DNA from: a virus
IMG/VR virus record: IMGVR_UViG_3300025112_000257
Span: 1 to 20,010 of that record
DNA length: 20,010 bases
Reading direction: 5' to 3' (one strand)
Shown: piece after piece, positions 13,030-20,010 of the stretch
How positions within the stretch are numbered: the first letter of the stretch is position 1
Layout: each line of letters opens with the position of its first letter
Translations under genes and position numbers: made by a program
The notes under the pieces: model-generated
Seen by the model: the letters and a program-made list of their open reading frames with translations, nothing else
The model's database searches: none
Told to the model about the DNA's origin: nothing

Positions 13030-13320
13030 ATGAGAAATAACAGAAAAAACAACAGAGGACCTAGGGAAATTCGTACCTGCATTACTGTTACGGCAGCCGA
13101 ATGCAATGATAACCCTGATAAAATGGTGCGCCGCTTTATTAAGAAGGTTAAGAATGACGGGATTGTAGAGGAATTCAGAAGTCGGGCAACTTATATGAAG
13201 CCTTCTGAGTCCCGCCGTTTAAAAAAAGCCGCAGAAAGAAAAAAGATAGAAAAGGCGAATAAACAAAGACAAGCACTACTTATTCCAAGAGATAAAAAAC
13301 GCTTTAAAGCTAGGAGATAA
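13030..13320 (+). CDS. rpsU: Ribosomal protein bS21 homologue
   Basis: This 96-residue basic protein matches bS21. In the core (residues 18-80), the conserved block RRFIKKVKNDGIVEEF is followed by RSRATYMKPSESRRLKK and then a lysine/arginine-rich helix. Compare E. coli [31 protein letters not shown]. bS21 sits next to the 16S rRNA 3' end and helps initiation. An extra 15-residue basic N-terminus and a 12-residue C-terminal extension distinguish it from the roughly 71-residue bacterial protein. The SD is weak and translation is probably coupled to the preceding gene, five bases upstream. Viral bS21 genes are known from environmental phages. Here the gene shares a late transcript with head proteins. 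Incorporation into host ribosomes is inferred, not shown. Confidence 0.85.
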   Translation: MRNNRKNNRGPREIRTCITVTAAECNDNPDKMVRRFIKKVKNDGIVEEFRSRATYMKPSESRRLKKAAERKKIEKANKQRQALLIPRDKKRFKARR

Positions 13321-13323
13321 CAG

Positions 13324-13731
13324 ATGGCTACAAATGGATTTAGAGATTTCCCAAAACCAGGCCTCGGGTCTGTCGGGTCCTACCAAATGAGCGGAACGCC
13401 GTTCGTCACGGGAACAATACTGCAAGGCAACCAAGAAGTTCATTTTGCATTTCCTTCTGTAACAAAAGAGTTCACAGTTTTCACCAACAAGGAAAACGTC
13501 TATTTGACATTCCTCGCTACAGGTTCTGATGCAGGCGTCGTAGCCAGAATGCACAGGGTCATGATTATCCCCACAGGCACAGCACAACCATATACGTTTA
13601 ACGCAAAGTGCAAAGATATTTTTATCCATAAAGCCACAGCCAATGCCGCAGATGTTACTGTTTACGCTTCCCTGACAGGTATTGAGGCAGGGAATATGTT
13701 CCACCTCACAGGTTCAGGCATTAGTGAATAG
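13324..13731 (+). CDS. Small beta-rich structural protein (decoration candidate)
   Basis: This 135-residue protein begins MATNGFRDFPKPGLGSVGSYQMSGTPFVTG. It continues as a regular run of beta strands (EVHFAFPSVTKEFTVFT, NVYLTFLATGSD, MHRVMIIPTG, ADVTVYASLTGIE), ending GNMFHLTGSGISE. The all-beta pattern and absence of charged catalytic clusters suit a virion surface or decoration protein. N-termini with G-SVGSYQ-SG-P-(F/Y)-V-TG are common among structural genes beside gp23 in T4-like environmental phages. It has an AGGAGA SD at 13313-13318, separated by three bases from the bS21 stop. Its place in the head block supports a capsid-associated role; the exact role is unknown. Confidence 0.6.
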   Translation: MATNGFRDFPKPGLGSVGSYQMSGTPFVTGTILQGNQEVHFAFPSVTKEFTVFTNKENVYLTFLATGSDAGVVARMHRVMIIPTGTAQPYTFNAKCKDIFIHKATANAADVTVYASLTGIEAGNMFHLTGSGISE

Positions 13732-13772
13732 TGAACAACCTTGTATCATTCTAGTCGTTTTGTCAACCAAAT

Positions 13773-13784
13773 AACTATATATTT
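13773..13784 (+). promoter_or_regulatory. Putative late promoter element AACTATATATTT
   Basis: AACTATATATTT lies in the 86-base gap before the scaffold gene, with its core 43 bases upstream of the ATG. It is followed by an A/T-rich leader with an AAAAGGGG SD. It is positioned to drive gp22 and gp23 together up to the terminator at 16671. Confidence 0.5.
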
Positions 13785-13817
13785 TGATATAATTCCAAAT
13801 TTAAAAGGGGATTTTTT

Positions 13818-14837
13818 ATGTCCAAGATGCTAGAGGAAGCTATTATCGACGCAAAAGCATTGCGTGAAGCTGCAATTAAGAATGCTGAATCTATGGTCGT
13901 TGAGAAATATTCCGACGAAGTTCGTAGTGCTGTTGAAAAATTACTAGAGCAAGATCCTGCTCTCGAAGACGAGCCGCTTGATCTTGGACTTGACGCCGAA
14001 ATGGAAATGGCTCCCGAAGAAGAGTCTAGTGTTATGGCTAATATTCCAATGGCCCATAACCCAGAAGAAGAGGATGAGATTGTTGTGGTCGATTTAGATC
14101 AAATTATAGCCGCCGCCAATGCCGAAGAGGCAGATGAGGATCAGGAATTCGAACTTGATGCGGAAGAAATAGCAGATACCGTAGGCGTTCCTCTGGACGA
14201 TGAGTCTTCGATGGAACCCCCGGCAAATCGTGCCGATGAAATTGAAATTAGTGAGTCTGATCTCCTAGATGTATTTAAAGAAATGCTAGTTGTAGATGTT
14301 GACCCAAAAGACTTAGAGAAATTACAAGCAGAATCAGAAGCTGATGAAACTAAAGGTAAAAAAGAAGAGGATCTGGAAGTTGATGTTTCTTCTTCTCGGG
14401 ACGATGGAATGGACGAAAAAGATATTGAAGCCCATACACGTCTTACCACAAAGCTTGAATCGGTAACAAAAGAAAATAAAGAATTAAAAAATATTCTAGT
14501 AAAAGTGAAAGATAGATTAGAAGAAGTTAATTTGTCAAATGCTAGATTGTTGTATGCGAACCGTGTCCTTCAAGACACCTCCCTGAATGAGCAGCAAAAA
14601 AATAAAATTGCTGAGATACTTTCTGGTACACGGTCAGTGGATGAAGTAAAGATGGTCTATGAGACCCTTCAAAAGACAATGGCGCACACTAAAAATAGTG
14701 GACCTCAATCGTTGTCTGAGGCAGTATCAAGAAAATCATCTGTAATTCTTAGCGGACACCGTAAGGAAGAAGCCACTGATAATAACCCGGTTACAAATCG
14801 CTGGGCTACGCTCGCAGGTATTAATAATAAAAACTAA
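13818..14837 (+). CDS. gp22: Prohead core scaffold protein (T4 gp22-like)
   Basis: This 339-residue protein is mostly very acidic (residues 45-200 rich in Glu/Asp). It is followed by a long coiled coil at about 205-250 (TKENKELKNILVKVKDRLEEV) and a C-terminal helix-turn ending NRWATLAGINNKN. That end resembles the conserved R-x2-LAGI end of gp22-type scaffolds. Such proteins form the core around which gp23 assembles, and are then degraded by gp21 to small internal peptides. Many (I/L)-x-E sites occur in the sequence, for example LLEQ near 42-45. Direct adjacency to gp23, with 24 bases between, matches T4 gene order (21-22-23). The size is somewhat larger than T4 gp22 (269). Acidic content and order make the assignment good despite divergence. 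Confidence 0.82.
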   Translation: MSKMLEEAIIDAKALREAAIKNAESMVVEKYSDEVRSAVEKLLEQDPALEDEPLDLGLDAEMEMAPEEESSVMANIPMAHNPEEEDEIVVVDLDQIIAAANAEEADEDQEFELDAEEIADTVGVPLDDESSMEPPANRADEIEISESDLLDVFKEMLVVDVDPKDLEKLQAESEADETKGKKEEDLEVDVSSSRDDGMDEKDIEAHTRLTTKLESVTKENKELKNILVKVKDRLEEVNLSNARLLYANRVLQDTSLNEQQKNKIAEILSGTRSVDEVKMVYETLQKTMAHTKNSGPQSLSEAVSRKSSVILSGHRKEEATDNNPVTNRWATLAGINNKN

Positions 14838-14861
14838 ATCATTTAAGGAGATTTTAAAAAA

Positions 14862-16622
14862 ATGACTATGTTAGATACTCTTACAGAGGGCATCCGACAA
14901 CGTTCCTTAGCCAACGAGGGTGAAGCTCTCCTTGGGAAGTGGGAAAAGACTGGACTCCTAGAGGGCCTGAACGATAATCATCGTTCAACTATGGCTCGTC
15001 TACTGGAGAACCAGGCTGCCCAGCTTCTCAAAGAGCAAACCACAATGGCTGCTGGTGACGTTGAAGGCTTTGCCTCAGTTGCTTTCCCAATTGTTCGCCG
15101 TGTATTCGGTGGTCTTTTGGCACAGGACCTCGTGTCCGTTCAACCGATGAGCCTCCCTAGTGGACTCATCTTCTTCATGGACTTTGCTTTTAGTCCAGAT
15201 TCTGGCATGATTGGTGCCAGTGACGAAAAACATCGTCTTGCTAATGAGGCTGACACTTCCCTTTATGGTGGTGGTGTCGTTGGTCGTGCATTGACTGGTG
15301 GTGTTTCTTTGGCTGATGGCAATCAGGAACTTGGATTCTATTCTTTGAACAATGGCTTCTCTAGCCCGACAGGATCGGACACGGGAGCAGTTGTGGTTTG
15401 GGCTTCGGGTACTTTTGGTGATGCTAATACGAGCCCTGGTGGAAACCTGTGGTCAACGCTTCGTGGCGATCCCGATCTTGTTTCGGGTACATCGACTTAC
15501 GTCATTGCTTCGGCTTCGTTGCCCACTTCTACTGGTGCAAACTTCAAGAACCTTGCCGCATTCGTGCTGTCAGGTTCTGATGGTCGTGGTAATCTTGCCA
15601 GCGGCGCATATCATGCTCGCCGCCTCAATCAGATGAGTGGTTCTGAAACTAGAGTCCTCAATCTGGTTGGTGTTTCTCGTGAAGGAACTCGAAGCGCAGT
15701 TCAAATGTCTGCTTCGATGCTGGGCACTTCCGCCTCTCCCGCAGGTGGAACCCATGGTACGGTTCACTACCCAATCACCGACGAATTTGTCGCCGCTGGC
15801 GATCCTTTCGGCGGAATTCGTGGTGGTAACGGAAACCAGGGATGGAATCTTGAAACATCGCCGGCTATCCCCGAGATAGACATTAAGGTCCAGAGCATCG
15901 CCGTGACAGCCGTCACCAAGAAGCTCAAGGCCAAGTGGAGTCCTGAGCTTGCTCAAGACTTGAATGCTTATCATAACCTCGACGCTGAAGTTGAGCTTAC
16001 AAGCATTCTTTCGGAGCAGATTGCTCTTGAAATCGACCAAGAGATTCTGAATGATCTCGTCGGTGGCGCTAAGGGTGGTACTCTGTACTGGTCTCGTCGC
16101 CCTGGTAGGTTCTTGAATCGTGAAACCGGTGCAGACGTTACTACAAGTCTGGCTCCCGACTTCACAGGTACGGTTAGTGAATGGTACGAGACTCTTCTCG
16201 AAGCCATTAATGACTTGAGTGCTCGTATTCATCGCAAGACTCTTCGTGGTGGCGCAAACTTCGTGGTTTGCTCTCCTGAGGTGGCTTCGTTGCTTGAGTT
16301 CACAAGTGGGTTTAAGGCGAATATCGCCTCTGACGAAGATAAGGGCTCCTGGGGTGCCGTCAATGTTGGTTCTTTGAGCCGCAAGATGGACATTTATGTT
16401 GATCCTTACTTCACCCGTAACCTTCTTCTGGTCGGACGTAAGGGAAGCAGCTTCTTAGAAAGCGGCTATGTTTACGCTCCGTATGTGCCACTGCAAGTGA
16501 CACCCACCATCTTTGGTGTCGAAGACTTCGTGCCCCGCAAGGGCGTGATGACTCGTTATGCCAAGCAAATGGTGCGTCCAGATATGTACGGACTTGTTGT
16601 TGTGGCTGATTTGGTTGGTTAA
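14862..16622 (+). CDS. gp23: Major capsid protein (T4 gp23-like)
   Basis: This 586-residue HK97-fold protein forms the hexamers of the head. T4 gp23 landmarks include PIVRRVFGGLLAQDLVSVQPM (about 75-95), KKLKAKWSPELAQDLNAYH with LDAEVELTSILSEQIALEI following it, and GANFVVCSP. The C-terminal block KMDIYVDPYFTRNLLLVGRKG is followed by YVYAPYVPL and RYAKQMVRPDMYG. The N-terminal 58-65 residues are a scaffold-binding propeptide. Likely protease sites are L-L-E at 47-49 and L-K-E at 56-58, near the T4 cleavage after residue 65. An SD (AAGGAG) is 14-19 bases upstream. Codon use is visibly richer in G/C-ending codons than its neighbours, in keeping with high expression. A hairpin and a strong terminator follow. 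Identification is firm. Confidence 0.95.
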   Translation: MTMLDTLTEGIRQRSLANEGEALLGKWEKTGLLEGLNDNHRSTMARLLENQAAQLLKEQTTMAAGDVEGFASVAFPIVRRVFGGLLAQDLVSVQPMSLPSGLIFFMDFAFSPDSGMIGASDEKHRLANEADTSLYGGGVVGRALTGGVSLADGNQELGFYSLNNGFSSPTGSDTGAVVVWASGTFGDANTSPGGNLWSTLRGDPDLVSGTSTYVIASASLPTSTGANFKNLAAFVLSGSDGRGNLASGAYHARRLNQMSGSETRVLNLVGVSREGTRSAVQMSASMLGTSASPAGGTHGTVHYPITDEFVAAGDPFGGIRGGNGNQGWNLETSPAIPEIDIKVQSIAVTAVTKKLKAKWSPELAQDLNAYHNLDAEVELTSILSEQIALEIDQEILNDLVGGAKGGTLYWSRRPGRFLNRETGADVTTSLAPDFTGTVSEWYETLLEAINDLSARIHRKTLRGGANFVVCSPEVASLLEFTSGFKANIASDEDKGSWGAVNVGSLSRKMDIYVDPYFTRNLLLVGRKGSSFLESGYVYAPYVPLQVTPTIFGVEDFVPRKGVMTRYAKQMVRPDMYGLVVVADLVG

Positions 16623-16633
16623 TAACTAACCAG

Positions 16634-16667
16634 ATTGTTAGTCTAGCTTGCTAGATTGAATAACAAT
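16634..16667 (+). other. Structured 3' UTR hairpin after major capsid gene
   Basis: ATTGTTA (16634-16640) pairs with TAACAAT (16661-16667). Inside it, TCTAG (16642-16646) pairs with CTAGA (16651-16655), closed by a CTTG loop, which in RNA is the stable CUUG tetraloop. A third small hairpin (TGGTTA at 16616-16621 with TAACCA at 16627-16632) spans the gp23 stop. Stacked before the terminator, these may protect the abundant capsid mRNA from 3' exonucleases. Confidence 0.55.
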
Positions 16668-16670
16668 GCA

Positions 16671-16707
16671 GGAAACCTCGTCCATGTGGCGAGGTTTTCT
16701 GTTTTTA
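16671..16707 (+). terminator. Intrinsic terminator after gp23
   Basis: AAACCTCG (16673-16680) pairs perfectly with CGAGGTTT (16690-16697) around a nine-base loop, extended by G-U and G-C pairs at the base. A T-rich run to 16706 follows. It lies 48 bases after the capsid stop and before the next promoter element, so it separates the scaffold-capsid transcript from the neck-tail genes. Confidence 0.85.
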
Positions 16708-16729
16708 TAAGCCTAAGTATATAAGAGAA

Positions 16730-16741
16730 AACTATTTACTA
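16730..16741 (+). promoter_or_regulatory. Putative late promoter element AACTATTTACTA
   Basis: AACTATTTACTA lies 23 bases after the terminator T tract, with its core 50 bases before the ATG of the neck gene. It matches the other intergenic copies, and its placement right after a terminator supports an initiation role. An adjacent GTATATAAG at 16717-16725 is a looser A/T-rich alternative. Confidence 0.55.
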
Positions 16742-16781
16742 TTATTGCAGTTACACCACAACATTCTAGGAAAATATTTAA

Positions 16782-18035
16782 ATGCCAATTGACCTATCTC
16801 CAAAAAGTACCAATAGCGCCATTGTTTTAACTTCTACCGGAAGTAGTTCTCAAGTTTTAACCTCTTTGGCATATGGAGTTTATACTTCTGCTAATTTTGT
16901 AAGCGGCGCAGTTGATCAAGTAGCCTATGTGTATAATAAACTCGGGGGAAATGTACTAGATTTAGAAATAACTACTGCAAACGTCTACAACGCTTATGAA
17001 GAAGCGGTCCTAGAGTATTCTTATTTAATAAACACCCATCAAGCTAAAAATGTTTTATCTGATTTCCTAGGGAACTCTACTGGTTCTTTTGACCAAGACG
17101 GAGAACTGAGTGGATCGTACAGTACAAAGGCAAATTTAAAGTTTCCCAGATTTCAACTTGGGTATGCCACTCATATTGGACGGGGGGCAGGACTTCATGC
17201 GTCCGTCGGAGCAAGCCAAACAATATTTTCAGCGTCCTTTACAGCCGAAAAAGATGTTCAAGATTATGACCTACAGGATATAATTTATAGCGCATCCATC
17301 GATGGAACCGGCGCAGGCGCAGCATTTACAGGATCTGTAGGAACCAGCGCAATAACAATTCAGAAAGTTTATTATAAAACAGCCCAGGCCGCATGGAGAT
17401 TCTTCGGTGGTTCTTACCCCGTCGGCGCTGTTGGAAATTTGTCAACGTATGGACAATATGCCGACGACACTATGTTTACGCTAGTCCCAGCGTGGCAAAA
17501 CGTTCTTCAAGCCTATGCATATGAAGAAGACATGAACGTGAGAGCATCACATTATTCATTTAGGATTAATGATAATAAACTTAGGATCTTTCCTACTCCT
17601 AGCGGCGAGAATCCGTCTAAGTTCTGGGTAGACTTTAGAGTATCGGAAGATGCATTTACCGAAAAGGCAGATAGAAAATATGGGGCCGACGGGGTAAATA
17701 ACATGAACACATTGCCTTTCCCGAATTTGCCCTATGATAAAATTAACAGTATAGGGAAGCAGTGGATAAGGAGATTTTCTCTTTCTTTGTGCAAAGAAAC
17801 TTTAGGACAGGTAAGATCAAAGCTGGGTAGCATTCCAATCCCCGGAAACGACGTAACTCTTAACGGACCCGCTCTGATCTCTGAAGCTAAAGAAGAACAG
17901 TCAGCACTTAGAGAGGAACTTAAGGCCGTCCTTGATGAGTTGGTCTATGGAAAGCTAGCGGAAGGTGATGCGGCACTACAAGCCAGTGTAAACGAGACGC
18001 TAAAAACAATTCCTCACGGCATATATGTAGGCTAA
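16782..18035 (+). CDS. Probable neck/head-completion protein (gp13-like)
   Basis: This 417-residue protein follows the capsid gene and precedes a gp14-like gene, the T4 gp13 position. The N-terminal third includes a helical region, VLDLEITTANVYNAYEEAVLEYSYLIN (about 58-85), of the kind found in head-tail connector and adaptor proteins. The middle is beta-rich with many Gly/Ser/Ala residues (residues 130-230). The C-terminal part has FPNLPYDKINSIGKQWIRRF and a long helix with REELKAVLDEL. At 417 residues it exceeds T4 gp13 (309), mostly through the middle insert. The SD is a modest AGGA 11 bases upstream. The neck assignment rests on gene order plus the helix-rich adaptor pattern, so the gp13 equivalence is probable, not proven. 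Confidence 0.6.
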   Translation: MPIDLSPKSTNSAIVLTSTGSSSQVLTSLAYGVYTSANFVSGAVDQVAYVYNKLGGNVLDLEITTANVYNAYEEAVLEYSYLINTHQAKNVLSDFLGNSTGSFDQDGELSGSYSTKANLKFPRFQLGYATHIGRGAGLHASVGASQTIFSASFTAEKDVQDYDLQDIIYSASIDGTGAGAAFTGSVGTSAITIQKVYYKTAQAAWRFFGGSYPVGAVGNLSTYGQYADDTMFTLVPAWQNVLQAYAYEEDMNVRASHYSFRINDNKLRIFPTPSGENPSKFWVDFRVSEDAFTEKADRKYGADGVNNMNTLPFPNLPYDKINSIGKQWIRRFSLSLCKETLGQVRSKLGSIPIPGNDVTLNGPALISEAKEEQSALREELKAVLDELVYGKLAEGDAALQASVNETLKTIPHGIYVG

Positions 18036-18039
18036 ATAA

Positions 18040-18543
18040 ATGGCAAACAATAAATGGACCCAGCCGGTACAGCCACCCCCTCCGCTTTTTGTTGGAAAAG
18101 CAGAACGTAATTTCGTAAAACAAATCAATGATGAGATCATTGAGAAAATTGTTGGGGAACAAATTCTGTATTACCCAATAGATGTTGAAAGAACGGATTA
18201 TCATTCTCTCTACGGTGAAGCTATCAGAAAATCTTTCTTGCAACCAGTAAGAGTATATGGACTTGTTGAGTATGCCGGCTCGGATAGGGTTCAAGAAAAA
18301 TATGGTTTTGATAATTTATACAATTTGAACATACATCTTCACAAGCGCCGCCTTACTGAAGATCAAAATTTGTTTGCTCGACTGGGAGACTTTATTCAAT
18401 ACGATGAGATGTATTTTGAAATTGTAGATATCTTTGAGCCACGTTACCTGTTTGGACAAGACAGTGCATTTGCTGACAACACCTCTTTGGAGGTAACTTT
18501 GGTGGCCAAGCAAGCAAGAAGAGGACTCTTTGATGCCAATTAG
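18040..18543 (+). CDS. gp14: Neck protein (T4 gp14-like)
   Basis: This 167-residue protein contains the pattern of gp14 family head-closure proteins. It has a YYPIDVERTDYHSLYGEA segment at about 44-61 (YY...D.LYGE), a DRVQEKYGFDNLYNLNIHLHKRRL strand pair, a GDFIQYDEMYFEIVDIFEP block around 111-129 (gp14: GDLIYFP...LFEI..VEP), and FGQDSAFAD near 133-141. It would complete the neck under the portal and help attach the tail. It is shorter than T4 gp14 (256 residues). Only four bases separate it from the upstream neck gene. Its 3' end overlaps the next gene, whose ATG lies at 18533. The order gp13-gp14-gp15 is conserved with T4. Confidence 0.75.
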   Translation: MANNKWTQPVQPPPPLFVGKAERNFVKQINDEIIEKIVGEQILYYPIDVERTDYHSLYGEAIRKSFLQPVRVYGLVEYAGSDRVQEKYGFDNLYNLNIHLHKRRLTEDQNLFARLGDFIQYDEMYFEIVDIFEPRYLFGQDSAFADNTSLEVTLVAKQARRGLFDAN

Positions 18544-19417
18544 AACAAAAACGCCAGGAGTGCAACCATATTCAGTATACCCTATGACTCCATCAACGCT
18601 GGAAGATATAGATTTTGCTTTATATGAGTACATAAATGAAAACCTTGATATTTTTGCAGAAACAAACGAAGGATTTAAGAAAGTTCCTGTTATATATTCT
18701 GTTCCTGAGCGTGCATTTCAAATAAAAAACGACCCGACTTTGAGACCCAATGGTAGGACTTTAATTTACCCTATAATTTCAATAATGAAAAATTCATTGG
18801 TCAGTGATCCTACGAAAAAAGGCCGATATGGCGTGCATATACCTCCATATTTTGATTATTATAACCGAGGTGGGTCGATAGAGATAGCAAGAGTGGTGCA
18901 TCAGGATAAGACAAAAAACTTTGCTAACGCAAATACGATACGAAAATCTCCGGGGGGCATAGTAAAAAACTACCAGACTTTTCCCAATGAAAATAAAAAC
19001 ATTGTCTATGAAACACTGTCTGTGCCAATGCCAACGTTTGTTGAGGTTAACTATACGATATCTATTGTGGCAGAATACCAGCAACAGATGAATCAGATTC
19101 TATCCGCTTTTGCAACCACAACATCAACTCCTAGCGCCTTTAAAATAAGTCATAATAAAAATCATTATGAAGCTTTTATAACCCCGGAATATTCTTTTGA
19201 AAATAATTCTTCTGGACTTGAGACTTCGGAAAGAATTTTTAAAACAAACATAACTTTTAATGTACTTGGGTATCTTATAGGGGCCGACAAAAACCAAAAG
19301 ACTCCGAACGTAGTACGACGACAGTCGGCTGCAAAAATTCAATTCCAAAGAGAGCGTGTCATACTTGGTGATGAGATTGAATATCACCAAGGAAGAAAAG
19401 ATAAATATCGCTCTTAG
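18533..19417 (+). CDS. gp15: Tail completion/sheath stabiliser protein (T4 gp15-like)
   Basis: This 294-residue protein resembles T4 gp15, the hexameric ring that caps the tail tube and sheath and docks onto the neck. The shared layout is VPVIYSVPERAF (T4: VPITYASKEHF), then a line of type LIYPIISIMKNSLVSD (T4: LPRINLHLVDFSY). A VNYTISIVAEYQQQMNQIL block (T4: YELSIFTRYEDDMFQIV) follows, and then the strand FKTNITFNVLGYL. The ATG at 18533 is preferred over an upstream TTG at 18530. GAGG lies nine bases ahead of it and the start overlaps the gp14 stop. The N-terminal PGVQPYSVYPM segment is proline-rich. Its length is close to T4 gp15 (272). Next comes the sheath gene, fitting a neck-tail order. 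Confidence 0.82.
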   Translation: MPIRTKTPGVQPYSVYPMTPSTLEDIDFALYEYINENLDIFAETNEGFKKVPVIYSVPERAFQIKNDPTLRPNGRTLIYPIISIMKNSLVSDPTKKGRYGVHIPPYFDYYNRGGSIEIARVVHQDKTKNFANANTIRKSPGGIVKNYQTFPNENKNIVYETLSVPMPTFVEVNYTISIVAEYQQQMNQILSAFATTTSTPSAFKISHNKNHYEAFITPEYSFENNSSGLETSERIFKTNITFNVLGYLIGADKNQKTPNVVRRQSAAKIQFQRERVILGDEIEYHQGRKDKYRS

Positions 19418-19445
19418 TATTTCAAGGGAGTTTCAATATTTGTGT

Positions 19446-19457
19446 TACTATTTAATA
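19446..19457 (+). promoter_or_regulatory. Putative late promoter element TACTATTTAATA (palindromic)
   Basis: TACTATTTAATA sits in the 103-base gap before the sheath gene. Here it is part of a perfect inverted repeat, TACTATT-T-AATAGTA (19446-19460). Its core is 73 bases before the ATG, the longest leader in the set. The direct repeat ATTTGTGT flanks it (19438-19445 and 19473-19480). Confidence 0.5.
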
Positions 19458-19460
19458 GTA

Positions 19461-19480
19461 GCGCAAATCCTTATTTGTGT
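19461..19480 (+). promoter_or_regulatory. Leader hairpin before tail sheath gene
   Basis: GCGCAAAT (19461-19468) can pair with ATTTGTGT (19473-19480), using two G-U pairs, around a CCTT loop. It lies directly downstream of the promoter element and 41 bases before the ATG, with no following T tract, so it is not a terminator. It may be part of the 5' leader of the highly expressed sheath transcript. Confidence 0.3.
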
Positions 19481-19520
19481 GACGATATACCAGACTTCAA
19501 AGCGAGGAGAAAGTAAATAA

Positions 19521-20010
19521 ATGGCGAGCGACTCTTCTAAAAAATTCAAGTTCATTTCCCCAGGGGTTTTTGTTGACGAAATAGACAACTCACAACTTCC
19601 CGCAACACCAGCGGCTGTTGGCCCTGTAGTTATAGGCAGAGCCAGCAAGGGACCGGGGATGACCCCAGTTACAGTAAGTTCCTTTTCTGACTTTGTTGAG
19701 ACCTTTGGCGAGCCAGTTGCAGGCGGCGCAGGCGGCGATGTGTGGCGTGGAGGAAGTGTCACGGGACCTACCTACGGCGCTTACGCCGCTCAAGCATGGC
19801 TTAGAAATAATTCTCCTGTTACTTACCTTCGTCTTTTGGGAGAACAGTCCACTGATGCTAGTTCTGCCGGTCTCGCCGGTTGGGCAGCAGGAACAATTAG
19901 CAGTACCGTTTCTGCCGGAGGTGCTTGGGGTCTGTTTGTTTGGCCATCGAGCAGCTTGAAGGCTGGGGGAATCGGCGAACCTGTGACAGGAACCCTTGCG
20001 GCGACGTTTT
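19521..20010 (+). CDS. gp18: Tail sheath protein, N-terminal part (T4 gp18-like)
   Basis: The gene is open to the end of the window (163 codons visible, no stop). It begins MASDSSKKFKFISPGVFVDEID and includes VGPVVIGRASKGPGMTPVTV and FSDFVETFGEP. It also contains YGAYAAQAWLRNNSPVTYLRLLG. The SPGV-x3-E start, the (I/V)GRA-x-KGP strand and the F-x-x-FG-x-P motif are hallmarks of contractile phage tail sheaths. The protein wraps the tail tube and contracts to drive injection. The SD GAGGAG is 10-15 bases upstream. Only the N-terminal domain is in the window; the C-terminal handshake domain lies beyond it. Assignment is firm. Confidence 0.92.
   Translation, partial: MASDSSKKFKFISPGVFVDEIDNSQLPATPAAVGPVVIGRASKGPGMTPVTVSSFSDFVETFGEPVAGGAGGDVWRGGSVTGPTYGAYAAQAWLRNNSPVTYLRLLGEQSTDASSAGLAGWAAGTISSTVSAGGAWGLFVWPSSSLKAGGIGEPVTGTLAATF

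Noticed and set aside
13276-13704. 142-residue minus-strand frame with many cysteines
   Set aside because: It is antisense to the small structural gene. The cysteines arise from the opposite strand of GCA/ACA codons and do not form a zinc-binding pattern.
15570-16232. 220-residue minus-strand frame inside the major capsid gene
   Set aside because: It is antisense to a strongly supported gp23 and has no SD site or recognisable domain. It reflects biased codon use of the capsid gene.

Overview
The window is a continuous stretch of a tailed double-stranded DNA phage genome (Caudoviricetes, myovirus morphology). Its virion module is homologous to that of T4. The T4-type proteins recognisable by sequence are the large terminase (gp17), portal (gp20), prohead protease (gp21), scaffold core (gp22), major capsid protein (gp23), a probable neck protein (gp13-like), gp14-like, gp15-like and the start of the tail sheath (gp18). 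Every convincing gene is on the + strand. Genes are packed with ATGA, TGATG and GTGA overlaps, and many starts carry good Shine-Dalgarno (SD) sites, so the host decodes SD-led mRNAs. A bS21-like gene implies a bacterial host. Signal-peptide and spanin-like proteins hint at a Gram-negative one. The gene set looks like an uncultured aquatic T4-like phage, but host and habitat are inference. No cellular gene block, tRNA, CRISPR array, insertion sequence or integration site was seen.

Layout. Positions 76-1165 hold a small class I methyltransferase, a tiny membrane protein and two tandem small paralogues. Positions 1209-2467 hold a ParB/sulfiredoxin-fold protein and a small helical protein, which share a basic N-terminal leader. 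Positions 2511-3007 hold a holin-like and a spanin-like membrane protein. Positions 3021-4154 encode a complete tubulin/FtsZ-superfamily GTPase. Positions 4156-5481 hold a signal-peptide protein, a zinc-ribbon protein and an unknown gene next to the terminase. The head module follows: gp17, gp20, three genes of unknown function, gp21, a fibre/decoration-like protein, a third leader-bearing protein, a bS21 homologue, a small structural candidate, gp22 and gp23. After a strong terminator come the neck and tail genes gp13-like, gp14-like, gp15-like and gp18. The gp18 gene runs off the window.

How it fits together. gp17 pumps DNA through gp20 into a prohead built from gp23 around gp22, which gp21 matures by cleaving after (I/L)-x-E. 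Three otherwise unrelated proteins start with a short basic amphipathic leader containing I-K-E or L-K-E. T4 internal proteins use the same arrangement as capsid-targeting sequences, so these three may be packaged and injected. Six of the seven intergenic gaps longer than 40 bases carry a shared element, WACTATWTA, 32-73 bases before a start codon. It is probably the phage late promoter. The most unusual content is the tubulin-like GTPase just upstream of the packaging genes, the bS21 homologue embedded among the head genes, the putative injected ParB-fold protein, and leader hairpins that display SD-like sequence in their loops.
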